A stretch of 64,000 nucleotides of DNA, from the NCBI RefSeq assembly GCF_001523745.2, contig NZ_CP013386.1:372001-436000 (forward strand). Reading direction: 5' to 3'. Shown in pieces: positions 9,736 through 20,376 of the stretch. Within the stretch, counting starts at the first letter, position 1. The number at the start of each line of letters is the position of its first letter. This DNA is from Burkholderia mayonis. GTDB taxonomy: Bacteria; Pseudomonadota; Gammaproteobacteria; Burkholderiales; Burkholderiaceae. The notes below the pieces were generated by a model, which saw only the letters and a list, made by a program, of their open reading frames with translations, ran no database searches and was not told the origin of the DNA. A program made the translations under genes and the position numbers.

Positions 9736-10412
9736 CGCCGAGCGCAGCGAGCGGCGCGGTGCCGCGCGATCCGCAGATACGGCGCGCATGGCTTGGCGGC
9801 TTCAATCTGCTGCCGCACCGGGCGCGCGATGCGCGCCGTGCGCGGCGGCGCGTGCTCGGCGAGTTGGCTGCCGCCGCCTGGGCGGGGCTTGCGGGCATTG
9901 CGCTATGGCGCGTCGGCCGCTCGTTCGAGCGCGCCCGCTTCGATGCGCAGCGGGCGCTGATGGAGCGCCGGCTTGCCGCGTGGGCGCCGCAATTGAAAGA
10001 AGCGGAGCAGGCGGCGCGCTTGCGCGATGCCGAGCGCGAACGCGCGGCGTTGGCGATCGGGCGTGCCGAGCCGCACGCACGCACGGTCGATCTGTTCGAC
10101 GCACTGCAGCAGTTGCGCTACGACGGCGTGCGGCTGCGTTCGATCCGCTGCGACGGGCACGAGGCGCTGCTCGAAGCGAGCGCGCTCGATCACGGGTCGG
10201 CCGAGCGCTGGCTGCGCGAGCTCGAGGCTGCGCAGCGCGGCTGGACGATGGAGGTCGCAGGCTTGCAGGCCGCGCGGGCAGCATGGGGGCGCGAAGCGGG
10301 CGGTGGCCGGTCGCTTGCCTTCTCGGTGCGGATTCGCTGGCCCGGGGGCCGGCAAAGCCGCGTCGCCGGCGTCGCGACACGCGCGCGGGCGGGCATACGG
10401 GAGGGCGCGTGA
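9732..10412 (+). CDS. pilN: PilN-like inner-membrane pilus assembly protein
   Basis: PilN has a short cytoplasmic segment that docks to PilM, one membrane helix, and a periplasmic ferredoxin-like domain pairing with PilO. The 226-residue product shows the cytoplasmic tag FNLLPHRA (residues about 24-31), which matches the conserved INLLPYR docking motif of PilN, then a hydrophobic helix LAAAAWAGLAGIALWRV, a coiled region rich in Arg/Ala/Glu, and a small C-terminal domain. The N-terminal methionine codon overlaps the pilM stop (ATGA). The sequence is unusually rich in arginine and alanine, consistent with very high GC content. The family assignment rests mainly on the docking motif, topology and gene order. 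Confidence 0.75.
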   Translation: MTPSAASGAVPRDPQIRRAWLGGFNLLPHRARDARRARRRVLGELAAAAWAGLAGIALWRVGRSFERARFDAQRALMERRLAAWAPQLKEAEQAARLRDAERERAALAIGRAEPHARTVDLFDALQQLRYDGVRLRSIRCDGHEALLEASALDHGSAERWLRELEAAQRGWTMEVAGLQAARAAWGREAGGGRSLAFSVRIRWPGGRQSRVAGVATRARAGIREGA

Positions 10413-10414
10413 AT

Positions 10415-11275
10415 ATGCCGGATGGACGATCGGCGGCCTGGCTCGCCTGGATGCGGCTTGCCGATTTTCGCCGGATTTCGGGCGCCGGTTGGCGGGCCGC
10501 GGCGGGAGCAGCGCTCGCAGGCGGCGTGTTCGCGTGCGGCGCGCACGCGGGCCGCGACGCGGATTGGGGCGGCGTCGAGCAAAGCAGAATGGCACTCGAA
10601 GCAGTTGCTTCGCGCGAGGCCCGTGCGCGGCGACTCCTTGCCGCGCCGCCGGCATCGTCTGCGGGCCATGGCCGCTCGCTGGGCGAACGGCAGACACCCG
10701 CAGATCTCGCGCTGCGAATTGCCAGTTACGCGGACGCGAGCGGGTTGCGGATGCGCAAGCTCGAACGAATCGAAGGCGAGCGCGCCGACGAACGGCGTGA
10801 CGACGGCGGTGTTTACGCGTTCGCGATGAGTGCGGAAGGCGACTTTGGTGCGCTGTACCGCTTTCTGTCGGGGCTTGCTGCGTTGCCTGCGCTCATCGTG
10901 CCTATCGCGACAAGCGTGAAGCGCGACGGCGGCGCCACCACCGTGCTCGACGCCCGGCTCGATGTATGGCCGGCGCTGCCGGCCGGTGCCGGACAGCGGC
11001 CCGCGAACGTGCGCGAGGCGCCGTTCGCCGATCCTTTTTCGACGATACCGATGCTGGCCGTCGAAGGCGCCGCCGACGCGGCGCGACTCGTCGGCGTGCT
11101 TCGCGACCGGCGCAGCGGGCTCGCGCTGTTCGAGCGCGGCGACGACGCGTGGTCCATCGCGCCGGGGCAGAGGATCGGCGGCGATCGCCTCGCGCGGATC
11201 GAAGTCGGCGGCGTTACGCTCGCGACGCACGACGGCAGGCGTCGCGTAATGACGGTGGGGGGCGCGACAGGATGA
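10415..11275 (+). CDS. Apparent PilO-PilP fusion protein of the pilus alignment complex
   Basis: This 286-residue product sits where separate pilO and pilP genes are expected. The N-terminal part has one membrane helix (residues about 26-43, GAALAGGVFACGAHA) and a PilO-like periplasmic region around DFGALYRFLSGLAALPALIVP. From about residue 205 (EAPFADPFSTIP) it reads like the PilP domain that contacts secretins: a pattern of VGVLRDRRSGLALFERGDDAWSIAPG, then GDRLARIEVGGVTL. There is no lipobox, which free PilP normally has. ATG at 10415 is preferred over GTG at 10409 because GGGAGGG (10399-10405) is too close to the GTG. The stop overlaps pilQ by ATGA. The fusion is inferred by eye, not by a profile search. 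Confidence 0.6.
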   Translation: MPDGRSAAWLAWMRLADFRRISGAGWRAAAGAALAGGVFACGAHAGRDADWGGVEQSRMALEAVASREARARRLLAAPPASSAGHGRSLGERQTPADLALRIASYADASGLRMRKLERIEGERADERRDDGGVYAFAMSAEGDFGALYRFLSGLAALPALIVPIATSVKRDGGATTVLDARLDVWPALPAGAGQRPANVREAPFADPFSTIPMLAVEGAADAARLVGVLRDRRSGLALFERGDDAWSIAPGQRIGGDRLARIEVGGVTLATHDGRRRVMTVGGATG

Positions 11276-13011
11276 TGCGCGGATTCGCTCGATTATTGAT
11301 AGGGTGCGCGATCGCAACGGCGGGCGAGGCTGCGGCGTCGCTGCCGCCTTTGCCCGCTGGGGCGCCCGTTGGGTGGTCGGCGGCCGCATCGGTCGGGCCG
11401 GCGGATCGCGCGCCGTTGCCGGTAGCGGCGTGGCGAGCCGATTCCGCACGCGCTTCGGTTGCGGAACGGCTGCAAGACGTAGGCGACGAGGGCGGTGCAG
11501 CCGAACTCGCCGACGACGTGGCGCAGGCGGCGAACGGCGTGGCGCAGGCGGCCGGGGCGTCTGTCGATTCGGCGTCGGCCGGCGTCGCATCGGCAGCCGG
11601 CATTGCGCCGGGGCCCGCGCAAACGGCGGACGCCGCGCTGGAAGGGCCACCCGTTCCGCTTGCGCCGGCGCAGCGAATGAGCGATGAGCCTCGCTCGCTG
11701 TCGCCGGACGCCGACGCCGCCACGGCCACAGCCACCGCCACCGCCACAGCCACAGCCACAGCCACAGCCATCACCCCCGCCGGCACCATCGCCGAATCCG
11801 ACGACGATCACCCGATCTCCCTCAACCTGCAGCAGGCGAGCCTCGCCGCGGTCTTCGACGCGTTCGCGCGCTTCACGGGCCTCAATATAGTTGTCAGCGA
11901 GCGCGTGCACGGCACCGTGTCGTTGCGTCTGAACCATGTTCGCTGGCGCAGCGCGTTCGACGCGCTGCTGGAAGCACACGGTCTCGCGATGGCGCGGCGC
12001 GGCAGCGTGATATGGATCGCGCCCGTCGCCGAACTTGCGGAGCGCGAGCGCCTGCGTTTCGACGCGCACGCACGCGCCGCGGAGCTCGAGCCGCTCGCGA
12101 GCCGCAGCTTCATGCTTCGCTACGCGCGTGCGGCCGACGTGCAGCGCCTCCTCGCCGGCTCGGCCGGACAGCGGACCCTGTCGAAGCGCGGCTCGGCGCT
12201 CGCCGATCCTCGGACAAATCTGCTGTTCGTTACCGACCTGTCGGGACGTCTCGCACAGATTGCCGATCTGATCGGCAAGCTCGATACGCCGTCGCGGCAA
12301 GTGTTGATCGAAGCGCGGATCGTCGAGGGCGACCGCGGGTTCTCGCGCAATCTCGGCGCGCGCCTCGCGCTGCGTGCGCCCGATGCGGGCGATCGAGCGA
12401 CGGGCGTCGTCGCCGGCCGCAACGGCACGCTGGCCGACCTCACCGCACGGCCGATCGGCGGCTTCGACGCGGCGACCGCCGGTCTGACGCTGTTTGCCGC
12501 GCGTGCGAGCCGCTTGCTCGACGTCGAGCTGAGCGCGCTCGAGTCGGAGGGCCGGGGCCAGATCGTGTCGAGCCCGCGCGTCGTGACGGCTGACCGGACG
12601 AAGGCCGTCGTCGAGCAGGGCGCCGAGCTGCCGTATCAGGCGAAAGTCGGCAACGGCGTATCCGGCGTCCAGTTCCGGCGCGCAACCCTCAAGCTCGAAG
12701 TCGAGCCGCAGATCACGCCCGACGGGCGCGTGATTCTCGATCTCGATATCGCGAAGGACAGCGTCGGCGAGGAAACCGCATCCGGCCCCGCGATCCATAC
12801 GAAGCACGTGCAGACGCGCGTCGAGGTCGAAAACGGCGGAACCGTGTCGATCGGCGGGATTTTCGAGAGCGACGACCGCGACGATGTGACTCGCGTGCCG
12901 CTCTTGGGCAAAATACCGGTGTTGGGCGTGCTTTTTAGACATCGCGCGCTGCGCGCGCAACGCAGCGAACTCGTCGTCTATATCACGCCGACCGTCGTGA
13001 TCGGGCCCTGA
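11272..13011 (+). CDS. pilQ: PilQ-like outer-membrane secretin
   Basis: Secretins form the outer-membrane channel through which a type IV pilus or transforming DNA passes. The 579-residue product starts with a signal peptide ([22 protein letters not shown]), then has about 130 residues of Ala-rich low-complexity linker including an Ala-Thr repeat. An STN-type domain follows (about residues 180-265, [28 protein letters not shown]), then a NolW-type domain ([16 protein letters not shown]), and the secretin beta-domain with [34 protein letters not shown] and the closing [17 protein letters not shown] plus [15 protein letters not shown] domains found in longer PilQ proteins are not seen. It overlaps the upstream gene and is followed by aroK, as in hofQ-aroK of enterobacteria. 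Confidence 0.88.
   Translation: MMRGFARLLIGCAIATAGEAAASLPPLPAGAPVGWSAAASVGPADRAPLPVAAWRADSARASVAERLQDVGDEGGAAELADDVAQAANGVAQAAGASVDSASAGVASAAGIAPGPAQTADAALEGPPVPLAPAQRMSDEPRSLSPDADAATATATATATATATATAITPAGTIAESDDDHPISLNLQQASLAAVFDAFARFTGLNIVVSERVHGTVSLRLNHVRWRSAFDALLEAHGLAMARRGSVIWIAPVAELAERERLRFDAHARAAELEPLASRSFMLRYARAADVQRLLAGSAGQRTLSKRGSALADPRTNLLFVTDLSGRLAQIADLIGKLDTPSRQVLIEARIVEGDRGFSRNLGARLALRAPDAGDRATGVVAGRNGTLADLTARPIGGFDAATAGLTLFAARASRLLDVELSALESEGRGQIVSSPRVVTADRTKAVVEQGAELPYQAKVGNGVSGVQFRRATLKLEVEPQITPDGRVILDLDIAKDSVGEETASGPAIHTKHVQTRVEVENGGTVSIGGIFESDDRDDVTRVPLLGKIPVLGVLFRHRALRAQRSELVVYITPTVVIGP
11719..11769 (+). repeat. In-frame GCCACN hexanucleotide repeat in pilQ
   Basis: Eight consecutive Ala-Thr codon pairs (GCC ACN) occur here, the last four being identical GCCACA units, followed by a further GCC. 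The unit is six bases, so slippage would change the length of the secretin linker without breaking the frame. It lies between the signal peptide and the STN-type domain. Confidence 0.9.
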
Positions 13012-13090
13012 ACCCGTGGGAGCCAGGCTCGACAAGGCGGGCGCTTTGCCAGTAAGCTGCGCGACACACTCATTGAAGCAGAGGAAGCCG

Positions 13091-13645
13091 TTGCAAGCGC
13101 GGGACCCACACGTGAACGTAATTTTCGTCGGGCTCATGGGGGCGGGTAAGACCACCGTGGGCCGGGCGGTCGCGCGCCGGCTCGACAGACCGTTCTTCGA
13201 TTCGGATCACGAGATCGAGGCGCGCACGGGTGCGCGCATTCCGGTCATCTTCGAACTCGAAGGCGAGGCCGGCTTCCGCGACCGCGAGGCGCAGATGATC
13301 GCCGAGCTCACGCAGCGCGAGAACATCGTGCTGGCGACGGGCGGCGGCGCGATCCTGCGTCCCGAAAACCGTGAACGCCTGCACTCGCGCGGCCTCGTCG
13401 TCTATCTGCGCGCGAATCCGCACGACCTCTGGCTGCGTACGCGCAAGGACAAGAACCGCCCGCTGTTGCAAACCGACGATCCGAAAGCCAAGCTCGAAGC
13501 GCTGTACGAGGCGCGCGATCCGCTCTATCGCGAATGCGCGCACTTCGTCATCGAGACCGGCCGTCCGTCTGTCAACGGGCTCGTCAACATGGTGCTGATG
13601 CAGCTCGAGATGGCGGGCATCGTCGCCAAGCCAATACAAGCATGA
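13091..13645 (+). CDS. aroK: Shikimate kinase
   Basis: AroK phosphorylates shikimate with ATP, the fifth step of chorismate synthesis. The 184-residue product has the Walker A loop [15 protein letters not shown] near the N-terminus, the shikimate-binding FFDSDHEIE and RDREAQ stretch, the [11 protein letters not shown] motif, and the lid arginines in [11 protein letters not shown]. The start is a TTG at 13091 with GAGGAAG (13081-13087) just upstream, giving the usual family length; a GTG at 13112 would remove seven residues. A longer frame from 13016 adds a non-conserved extension. The stop overlaps aroB by ATGA. Its placement after a secretin gene matches the conserved pilQ/hofQ-aroK-aroB order. 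Confidence 0.96.
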   Translation: MQARDPHVNVIFVGLMGAGKTTVGRAVARRLDRPFFDSDHEIEARTGARIPVIFELEGEAGFRDREAQMIAELTQRENIVLATGGGAILRPENRERLHSRGLVVYLRANPHDLWLRTRKDKNRPLLQTDDPKAKLEALYEARDPLYRECAHFVIETGRPSVNGLVNMVLMQLEMAGIVAKPIQA

Positions 13646-14721
13646 TTACCGTCAATGTCGACCTGGGCGAGCGCGCCTATCCGATTCACATCGGCGCCGA
13701 TCTGATCGGCCGCACCGAACTCTTCGCACAGCACATCGCGGGCGCGTCCGTCACGATCGTCACGAACACGACCGTCGATCCGCTCTACGGCGACAAGCTG
13801 CGCACGGCACTCGCGCCGCTCGGCAAGCGTGTGTCGACCGTCGTCTTGCCCGACGGCGAAGCGTACAAGAATTGGGGAACCCTCAATCTGATCTTCGACG
13901 GCCTGCTCGAGCAGCACGCCGATCGCAAGACGACGCTGATCGCGCTCGGCGGCGGCGTGATCGGCGACATGACGGGCTTCGCCGCCGCGTGCTACATGCG
14001 CGGCGTGCCGTTCATCCAGGTGCCGACGACGCTCCTGTCGCAGGTCGATTCGTCGGTCGGCGGCAAGACGGGCATCAACCACCCGCTCGGCAAGAACATG
14101 ATCGGCGCGTTTTACCAGCCGCAAGCGGTGATCGCCGATATCAGCGCGCTGTCGACGCTGCCCGATCGCGAGCTCGCGGCGGGTGTCGCCGAGATCATCA
14201 AGACGGGCGCGATCGCCGACGCCGAATTCTTCGACTGGATCGAAGCGAACGTCGATTCGCTGAATCGCCGCGATCCGGGCGCGCTCGCGCACGCGGTCAA
14301 GCGCTCGTGCGAGATCAAGGCGAGCGTCGTCGCCGCGGACGAGCGCGAAGGCGGCCTGCGCGCGATCCTGAACTTCGGCCATACGTTCGGACACGCGATC
14401 GAAGCGGGTCTCGGCTACGGCGAATGGCTGCACGGCGAAGCGGTCGGCTGCGGGATGGTGATGGCGGCCGATTTGTCGGTGCGCGTCGGCCATCTCGACG
14501 AAGCGTCGCGCGTGCGGCTGCGCAAGGTCGTCGAGGCCGCGCATCTGCCGACGCGCGCACCGAGCCTGGGCGATGCGCGCTACGTCGAGCTGATGCGCGT
14601 CGACAAGAAGGCGGAAGCGGGCGCGATCAAGTTCATTCTGCTAAAACGCTTCGGCGAGACGATCATTAGCCAGGCGCCGGACGACGCCGTTTTCGCGACG
14701 CTGGCGGCAAGCACCCAGTAA
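13642..14721 (+). CDS. aroB: 3-dehydroquinate synthase
   Basis: AroB converts DAHP to 3-dehydroquinate using NAD+ and a divalent metal, the second shikimate-pathway step. The 359-residue product has the NAD-binding region with [21 protein letters not shown], the substrate loop [24 protein letters not shown], and metal ligands in the [11 protein letters not shown] and [10 protein letters not shown] stretches. Length is typical. It overlaps aroK by four bases and so is translationally coupled to it. Confidence 0.97.
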   Translation: MITVNVDLGERAYPIHIGADLIGRTELFAQHIAGASVTIVTNTTVDPLYGDKLRTALAPLGKRVSTVVLPDGEAYKNWGTLNLIFDGLLEQHADRKTTLIALGGGVIGDMTGFAAACYMRGVPFIQVPTTLLSQVDSSVGGKTGINHPLGKNMIGAFYQPQAVIADISALSTLPDRELAAGVAEIIKTGAIADAEFFDWIEANVDSLNRRDPGALAHAVKRSCEIKASVVAADEREGGLRAILNFGHTFGHAIEAGLGYGEWLHGEAVGCGMVMAADLSVRVGHLDEASRVRLRKVVEAAHLPTRAPSLGDARYVELMRVDKKAEAGAIKFILLKRFGETIISQAPDDAVFATLAASTQ

Positions 14722-14768
14722 CGCGACGCGGGCCGATCCGGCGCATTTGACGTGGAGGACACGACACG

Positions 14769-15998
14769 GTGAGCGAAATACCCGGCGGCATCCCAAGCGA
14801 AACGCGCGACGCGCAACCCGCGCGCGCGGGCGGCGAGCAGACGATTCCCGTTGCCGCGCCGACCACCGCCGCGCTCGAAGCGCATCTTGCGCCGTATGCG
14901 GCGCACGCGTCGCAATCGCGCGGCCGGCGCTATCCCGAGGCGCCGCCCGCCGCGCGCACCGAGTTCCAGCGCGATCGCGACCGCATCGTGCACTCCACCG
15001 CGTTCAGACGACTCGAATACAAGACGCAGGTCTTCGTGAACCACGAAGGCGATCTGTTCCGCACGCGTCTCACGCACAGTCTCGAAGTCGCGCAGATCGC
15101 CCGCTCCGTCGCGCGCAACCTGCGCCTGAACGAAGACCTCGTCGAAGCGATCTCGCTCGCGCACGATCTCGGCCACACACCGTTCGGCCACGCGGGGCAG
15201 GACGCGCTCAACGCGTGCATGCGCGACTACGGCGGCTTCGAGCACAACCTGCAGAGCCTTGCCGTCGTCGACGAGCTCGAGGAGCACTACGGCGCGTTCA
15301 ACGGGTTGAATCTGTGCTTCGAGACCCGCGAAGGGATTCTCAAGCACTGCTCGCGCGAGAACGCGCGCAAGCTCGGCGAACTCGGCGAGCGGTTCCTGCA
15401 GGGCAGGCAGCCGTCACTCGAAGCGCAGCTCGCGAACATCGCGGACGAAATCGCGTACAACAATCACGACGTCGACGACGGCCTGCGCTCGGGTCTCATC
15501 ACGATCGAGCAGCTCGCGGAAGTCGAGCTGTGGCAAGGCCATTACGAGGCGGCGCTCGCCGAGTACCCGCATCTCGAAGGCCGCCGCCTCGTGCACGAGA
15601 CGGTGCGCCGGATCATCAACACGCTGATCGTCGATCTGATCGACGCGACGACGCGCAATCTCGCGCGCCACGCGCCGGCGTCGCTCGACGACGTGCGCGC
15701 GGCGCCGCCCCTCGTCGCGCACGGCGAGCGGATCGCCGCGCAGGCGGCGGCGCTCAAGCGCTTCCTGTTCAAGAACCTGTACCGTCACTACCGCGTGATG
15801 CGGATGGCGAGCAAGGCGCAACGAGTCGTCACCGGCCTCTTCAACGCGTTCACCGGCGACCCGCGCCTGCTGCCGCCCGACTATCAGGCGGCGGACGCCG
15901 CGCAGCAGCCGCGCCTCGTCGCGCACTACATCGCCGGCATGACCGATCGCTTTGCGCTGAAGGAGTATCAACGCTTGTTTGTCATGGACGAAAACTAA
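14769..15998 (+). CDS. dgt: dGTP triphosphohydrolase-like HD-domain protein
   Basis: The product belongs to the dGTPase type 2 family, which hydrolyses dNTPs to nucleosides and triphosphate and affects dNTP pool balance. The 409-residue sequence has HD-domain metal ligands in [10 protein letters not shown] (His), [16 protein letters not shown] (His-Asp, then a second His pair) and later [17 protein letters not shown] (Asp). The N-terminal 50 residues are low-complexity and not part of the domain. GTG at 14769 is used, with GGAGGA (14753-14758) upstream. It follows aroB by 47 bases, an order seen in many betaproteobacteria. Its actual substrate preference cannot be read from the sequence. Confidence 0.9.
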   Translation: MSEIPGGIPSETRDAQPARAGGEQTIPVAAPTTAALEAHLAPYAAHASQSRGRRYPEAPPAARTEFQRDRDRIVHSTAFRRLEYKTQVFVNHEGDLFRTRLTHSLEVAQIARSVARNLRLNEDLVEAISLAHDLGHTPFGHAGQDALNACMRDYGGFEHNLQSLAVVDELEEHYGAFNGLNLCFETREGILKHCSRENARKLGELGERFLQGRQPSLEAQLANIADEIAYNNHDVDDGLRSGLITIEQLAEVELWQGHYEAALAEYPHLEGRRLVHETVRRIINTLIVDLIDATTRNLARHAPASLDDVRAAPPLVAHGERIAAQAAALKRFLFKNLYRHYRVMRMASKAQRVVTGLFNAFTGDPRLLPPDYQAADAAQQPRLVAHYIAGMTDRFALKEYQRLFVMDEN

Positions 15999-16081
15999 AC
16001 TGTCCGGCTCGCCGCGTCCGGCGCGGACGGGCGGCGGTGCGGCGCGTGTTGCCCGGACCGAGGAGAAAAGGAGAGAGGTCG

Positions 16082-17407
16082 ATGAAATACAAGACGCTGG
16101 TTCGTTCGCTCGCGTTCGGGAGTGTGCTTTGGTTCGGCGCGCAGCAGGCGGCGTGCGCGGCCACCGAGATCCAGTTCTGGCATGCGATGGAGGCGGCGCT
16201 CGGCGAGCGCGTGAACGACATCGCCGCGCAATTCAACGCATCGCAAAGCGACTACAAGATCGTGCCGGTCTTCAAGGGGACCTACGACCAGGCGCTCGCG
16301 GCGGGCATCGCCGCATATCGCAGCGGCAACGCGCCGGCGATCCTGCAGGTGTACGAAGTGGGCACGGCGACGATGATGCAGGCGAAGAAGGCGGTGTTGC
16401 CCGTGTCCGACGTGTTCCGCCAGGCCGGCGTGCCGCTCGACGAGAAGGCGTTCGTGCCGACGGTCGCAAGCTATTACAGCGATGCGAAGACGGGGCACCT
16501 CGTGTCGATGCCGTTCAACAGCTCGACGCCCGTGCTGTATTACAACAAGGACGCGTTCAAGAAGGCGGGGCTCGATCCGAACCAGCCGCCGAAGACGTGG
16601 GCCGACGTGAAGACCGACGCGGAAAAGCTGAAGAAAGCGGGCTACGCGTGCGGCTACACGACGGGCTGGCAGGGCTGGATTCAGCTCGAGAACTACAGCG
16701 CGTGGCACGGCCTGCCGTTCGCGACGCGCAACAACGGCTTCGACGGCGCCGATGCGACGCTCGACTTCAACAAGCCGCAGCAGATCGCGCACATCCAGTT
16801 CCTGCAGGACATGGCGAAGGACGGCACGTTCACGTACGTCGGCCGCAAGGACGAGGCGACCGCGAAGTTCTACAGCGGCGACTGCGCGATCATGACGACG
16901 TCGTCGGGCGCGCTCGCGACGATCCACAAGTATGCGAAGTTCGACTTCGGCACCGGGATGATGCCGTACGACGCGAACGTGAAGGGCGCGCCGCAGAACG
17001 CGATCATCGGCGGCGCGAGCCTATGGGTGCTTGCGGGCAAGGATCCGGCCACGTATAAGGGCGTCGCGAAATTTCTCGCGTATCTGAGCTCGCCCGCCGT
17101 CGCCGCGAAGTGGCACGAAGACACGGGCTACCTGCCCGTGACGACCGCCGCGTACGATCTCGCGCGCGAACAGGGCTTCTACGCGAAGCATCCTGGCGCG
17201 GACACCGCGATCAAGCAGATGATGAACAAGCCGCCGCTGCCGTATACGAAGGGGCTGCGGCTCGGCAACATGCCGCAGATCCGCACGATCGTCGACGAGG
17301 AGCTCGAGCAGGTGTGGGCGCAGAAGAAGACGCCGAAGGCGGCGCTCGATTCGGCCGCCGCGCGCGGCGACGAGCTGCTGCGCCGCTTCGAGAAGTCGGG
17401 CGGTTGA
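16082..17407 (+). CDS. ugpB: sn-Glycerol-3-phosphate ABC transporter, periplasmic binding protein
   Basis: UgpB captures glycerol-3-phosphate or glycerophosphodiesters in the periplasm and delivers them to UgpAE. The 441-residue product has a signal peptide cleaved after AACA (residues about 1-26), then the family opening [26 protein letters not shown]. Other family stretches include [21 protein letters not shown] and [10 protein letters not shown], and the C-terminal half has GGASLWVL. The upstream GGAGAAAAGGAGAGAG region supplies a strong ribosome site for ATG 16082. It heads a five-gene ugpBAECQ operon. A GC-rich hairpin separates it from ugpA, which could stabilise its message. Confidence 0.95.
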   Translation: MKYKTLVRSLAFGSVLWFGAQQAACAATEIQFWHAMEAALGERVNDIAAQFNASQSDYKIVPVFKGTYDQALAAGIAAYRSGNAPAILQVYEVGTATMMQAKKAVLPVSDVFRQAGVPLDEKAFVPTVASYYSDAKTGHLVSMPFNSSTPVLYYNKDAFKKAGLDPNQPPKTWADVKTDAEKLKKAGYACGYTTGWQGWIQLENYSAWHGLPFATRNNGFDGADATLDFNKPQQIAHIQFLQDMAKDGTFTYVGRKDEATAKFYSGDCAIMTTSSGALATIHKYAKFDFGTGMMPYDANVKGAPQNAIIGGASLWVLAGKDPATYKGVAKFLAYLSSPAVAAKWHEDTGYLPVTTAAYDLAREQGFYAKHPGADTAIKQMMNKPPLPYTKGLRLGNMPQIRTIVDEELEQVWAQKKTPKAALDSAAARGDELLRRFEKSGG

Positions 17408-17446
17408 GCGTCCGCCGCCGCCGCGCGTCGCAGCCGCCGTCGCAGT

Positions 17447-17474
17447 CCGCCCGCATCGCTTCGCGCGCGGGCGG
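17447..17474 (+). other. Intercistronic hairpin between ugpB and ugpA
   Basis: An 8-bp perfect stem, CCGCCCGC (17447-17454) against GCGGGCGG (17467-17474), lies in the 125-base gap. It has no T run, so it looks like an RNA-stabilising or processing hairpin rather than a terminator. Such structures often let the binding-protein gene be expressed above its permease genes. Confidence 0.4.
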
Positions 17475-17532
17475 GCCGCGCCGGCCGCCGCGCGCAGCAG
17501 CATTCGTCTGACGTCTGTTCGGAATCCTGTCG

Positions 17533-18417
17533 ATGACACCTCGTTCCCGTTTCGGCGCGAGCGCCTTGCCGTACATGCTCGTCGCGCCGCAGCTCGCGAT
17601 CACCGCGATCTTCTTTCTATGGCCGGCGGGCGTCGCGCTCTGGCAGTCGACGCAGATGCAGGATGCGTTCGGCACGTCGAGCGAGTTCGTCGGCTTCGGC
17701 AACTTTGCGCACCTGTTCGCCGATCCGCTCTACGTCGAGTCGTTCAAGACGACGCTCGCATTCAGCGCGAGCGTGACCGTCTGCGGGCTCGTCATGTCGC
17801 TGCTGCTCGCCGCATGCGCCGATCGCGTGATTCGCGGCGCTCGCGCGTATCGGACGCTCCTCATCTGGCCGTACGCGGTCGCGCCGATGATCGCCGCCGT
17901 GCTGTGGGCGTTCCTGTTCAATCCGAGCATCGGCGTGATCACGTATGCGCTCGCGCACTTCGGCGTCGTCTGGAATCACGCGCTGAACGGCGGCCAGGCG
18001 ATGCTGCTCGTCGTGATCGCGTCGGTGTGGAAGCAGGTCAGCTACAACTTCCTGTTCTTCTACGCGGGATTGCAGGCGATTCCGCGCTCGCTGATCGAGG
18101 CGGCGGCGATCGACGGCGCGGGCCCCGTGCGGCGCTTTTTTCACATCGCGCTGCCGCTGCTGTCGCCGACGAGCTTCTTCCTGCTCGTCGTCAATCTCGT
18201 CTACGCGTTCTTCGACACGTTCCCGGTGATCGACGCCGCCACCGCGGGCGGCCCGGGGCAGAGCACGAAGACGCTGATCTACAAGATCTACGCGGAAGGT
18301 TTTCAGGGGCTCGACATCGGCAGCTCGGGCGCGCAATCGGTCGTGCTGATGGCGATCGTCGTCGTGCTGACGGTCGTCCAGTTCCGCTTCGTCGAGCGGA
18401 GGGTGCAATACGCATGA
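17533..18417 (+). CDS. ugpA: sn-Glycerol-3-phosphate ABC transporter permease UgpA
   Basis: UgpA is one of two inner-membrane permeases of the Ugp importer. The 294-residue product has six predicted membrane segments and the ABC-permease EAA loop, seen as [26 protein letters not shown] near residues 190-220, which contacts the UgpC ATPase. The ending [13 protein letters not shown] is typical of the family. It overlaps ugpE by ATGA. Confidence 0.95.
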   Translation: MTPRSRFGASALPYMLVAPQLAITAIFFLWPAGVALWQSTQMQDAFGTSSEFVGFGNFAHLFADPLYVESFKTTLAFSASVTVCGLVMSLLLAACADRVIRGARAYRTLLIWPYAVAPMIAAVLWAFLFNPSIGVITYALAHFGVVWNHALNGGQAMLLVVIASVWKQVSYNFLFFYAGLQAIPRSLIEAAAIDGAGPVRRFFHIALPLLSPTSFFLLVVNLVYAFFDTFPVIDAATAGGPGQSTKTLIYKIYAEGFQGLDIGSSGAQSVVLMAIVVVLTVVQFRFVERRVQYA

Positions 18418-19259
18418 TCGAGAATCGCAAGGGCTTCGACCTGTTCTGCCACGCGGTGCTGATCGCCGGGATCGCGGTCATCGTGTTCCCGGTGTACGTC
18501 GGCTTCTGCGCGGCGACGATGAACGCGCACGAAGTGTTCACGGTGCCGCTGCGGCTCGTGCCGAGCACGCATCTCGTCGAGAACGTCGCCGCCGTCTGGC
18601 GGCGCGGCAGCGGCGGGATGACGACGCCGTTCGGCACGCTGCTCGTGAACAGCATCGTGATGGCGCTCGTGATCGCGGTAGGCAAGATCGCGGTATCGAT
18701 CCTGTCCGCGTACGCGATCGTCTATTTCCGCTTTCCGCTGCGCAATGCCGCGTTCTGGCTGATCTTCGTCACGCTGATGCTGCCCGTCGAGGTGCGGATC
18801 TTTCCAACCGTGCAGGTCGTATCGACGCTGCATCTGACGAACAGCTACGCGGGCCTGACGCTGCCCCTCATCGCATCGGCGACGGCGACGTTCCTGTTCC
18901 GGCAGTTCTTCATGACGCTGCCGGACGAGCTCGTCGATGCCGCGCGCATCGACGGCGCGGGGCCGCTGCGTTTCTTCTGGGACGTCGTGCTGCCGCTGTC
19001 GAAGACGAGCATCGCGGCGCTTTTCGTAATCACGTTCATCTATGGCTGGAATCAATATCTGTGGCCGATTTTGATCACGACCGACGCGTCGCTGACGACG
19101 GCCGTCGTCGGCATCAAATCGATGATCGCGAGCGGGGACGCCGCGACCGAGTGGCATCTCGTGATGGCGGCGACGCTCGTCGCGATGCTGCCGCCGCTCG
19201 TCGTCGTGCTCGCGATGCAGCGCTGGTTCGTGCGCGGTCTCGTCGATTCGGAAAAATGA
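18414..19259 (+). CDS. ugpE: sn-Glycerol-3-phosphate ABC transporter permease UgpE
   Basis: UgpE pairs with UgpA to form the membrane channel. The 281-residue product has six membrane segments, the EAA loop [26 protein letters not shown], and the conserved [10 protein letters not shown] segment before the last helices, ending in the [12 protein letters not shown] tail typical of sugar-type permeases. The start codon overlaps the ugpA stop, and ugpC begins 25 bases downstream. Confidence 0.95.
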   Translation: MIENRKGFDLFCHAVLIAGIAVIVFPVYVGFCAATMNAHEVFTVPLRLVPSTHLVENVAAVWRRGSGGMTTPFGTLLVNSIVMALVIAVGKIAVSILSAYAIVYFRFPLRNAAFWLIFVTLMLPVEVRIFPTVQVVSTLHLTNSYAGLTLPLIASATATFLFRQFFMTLPDELVDAARIDGAGPLRFFWDVVLPLSKTSIAALFVITFIYGWNQYLWPILITTDASLTTAVVGIKSMIASGDAATEWHLVMAATLVAMLPPLVVVLAMQRWFVRGLVDSEK

Positions 19260-19284
19260 AACGCAATCTGGAGGATGTCGAAGC

Positions 19285-20376
19285 ATGGCCGCGCTGAGCT
19301 TGAAGGGCGTCAGGAAAAGTTACGACGGCGCGCAATACGTGCTGCACGGGATCGACGTCGACATCGCCGACGGCGAGTTCGTCGTGCTCGTCGGGCCGTC
19401 TGGCTGCGGGAAATCGACGCTGTTGCGGATGATCGCTGGCCTCGAGACGGTGACGGAAGGCGAGATCGAGATCGGCGGCCGCGTCGTCAACGCGCTCGAG
19501 CCGAAGGATCGCGACATCGCGATGGTGTTCCAGAACTACGCGCTGTATCCGCACATGACGGTCGCGCAGAACATGGGCTACGGGCTCAAGATCCGCGGTG
19601 TCGAGCGCGCGCTGATCGACGCGCGCGTGCAGGCGGCCGCGCAGATCCTCGAGCTCGGGCCGCTCTTGTCGCGGCGGCCGCGCGAGCTGTCGGGCGGGCA
19701 GCGGCAGCGCGTCGCGATGGGGCGCGCGATCGTGCGCGAGCCGTCGGTGTTCCTGTTCGACGAGCCGCTGTCGAACCTCGACGCGAAGCTGCGCGTGCAG
19801 ATGCGTCTCGAGATCCAGCGGCTGCACGCGCGCCTCGCGACGACGAGCGTCTACGTGACGCACGACCAGATCGAAGCGATGACGCTCGCGCAGCGCGTGA
19901 TCGTGATGAATCGCGGCTATGCGGAGCAGATCGGCGCGCCCGTCGACGTGTACGAGAAACCGGCGACGACGTTCGTCGCGAGCTTCATCGGCTCGCCGGC
20001 GATGAACCTGCTGCACGGGCGGCTGTCCGAAGACGGCGCGGCGTTCGACGTCGCGGACGGCGGCCCCAGGCTGCCGGTCGCGGGCGCGGCGGGGGCGGGC
20101 GTCGGCCGCGAGATCGCGCTCGGGCGCGAATGGATACTCGGCGTGCGCCCCGAGCACATGACGCCGCAGCCGGGCGCGGCGCCTGCATCGCTCGCGGTCG
20201 ATTCGTGCGAACTGCTCGGCGCGGACAACCTCGCGCACGGCCGCTGGGGCACGCACGACGTCGCGGTGCGGCTGCCGCACGCGATGCGTCCGGCGCGCGG
20301 CGAGACGCTACCCGTCGCGCTGCCCGCGCAGCATCTGCATTTCTTCGATCCGGCGACGGGCAAGCGCGCCGGCTGA
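19285..20376 (+). CDS. ugpC: sn-Glycerol-3-phosphate ABC transporter ATPase UgpC
   Basis: UgpC hydrolyses ATP to drive the importer. The 363-residue product has Walker [18 protein letters not shown]-loop [13 protein letters not shown], signature [16 protein letters not shown], Walker [17 protein letters not shown] and the H-loop YVTHDQ. A C-terminal OB-type regulatory region (from about residue 240), found in MalK/UgpC-type ATPases, follows. The stop overlaps the next start as TGATG, which couples it to ugpQ. Confidence 0.95.
   Translation: MAALSLKGVRKSYDGAQYVLHGIDVDIADGEFVVLVGPSGCGKSTLLRMIAGLETVTEGEIEIGGRVVNALEPKDRDIAMVFQNYALYPHMTVAQNMGYGLKIRGVERALIDARVQAAAQILELGPLLSRRPRELSGGQRQRVAMGRAIVREPSVFLFDEPLSNLDAKLRVQMRLEIQRLHARLATTSVYVTHDQIEAMTLAQRVIVMNRGYAEQIGAPVDVYEKPATTFVASFIGSPAMNLLHGRLSEDGAAFDVADGGPRLPVAGAAGAGVGREIALGREWILGVRPEHMTPQPGAAPASLAVDSCELLGADNLAHGRWGTHDVAVRLPHAMRPARGETLPVALPAQHLHFFDPATGKRAG

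Noticed and set aside
16018..16080. Terminator between the dgt-like gene and ugpB
   Set aside because: The gap is GC rich but has no stem followed by a T run.
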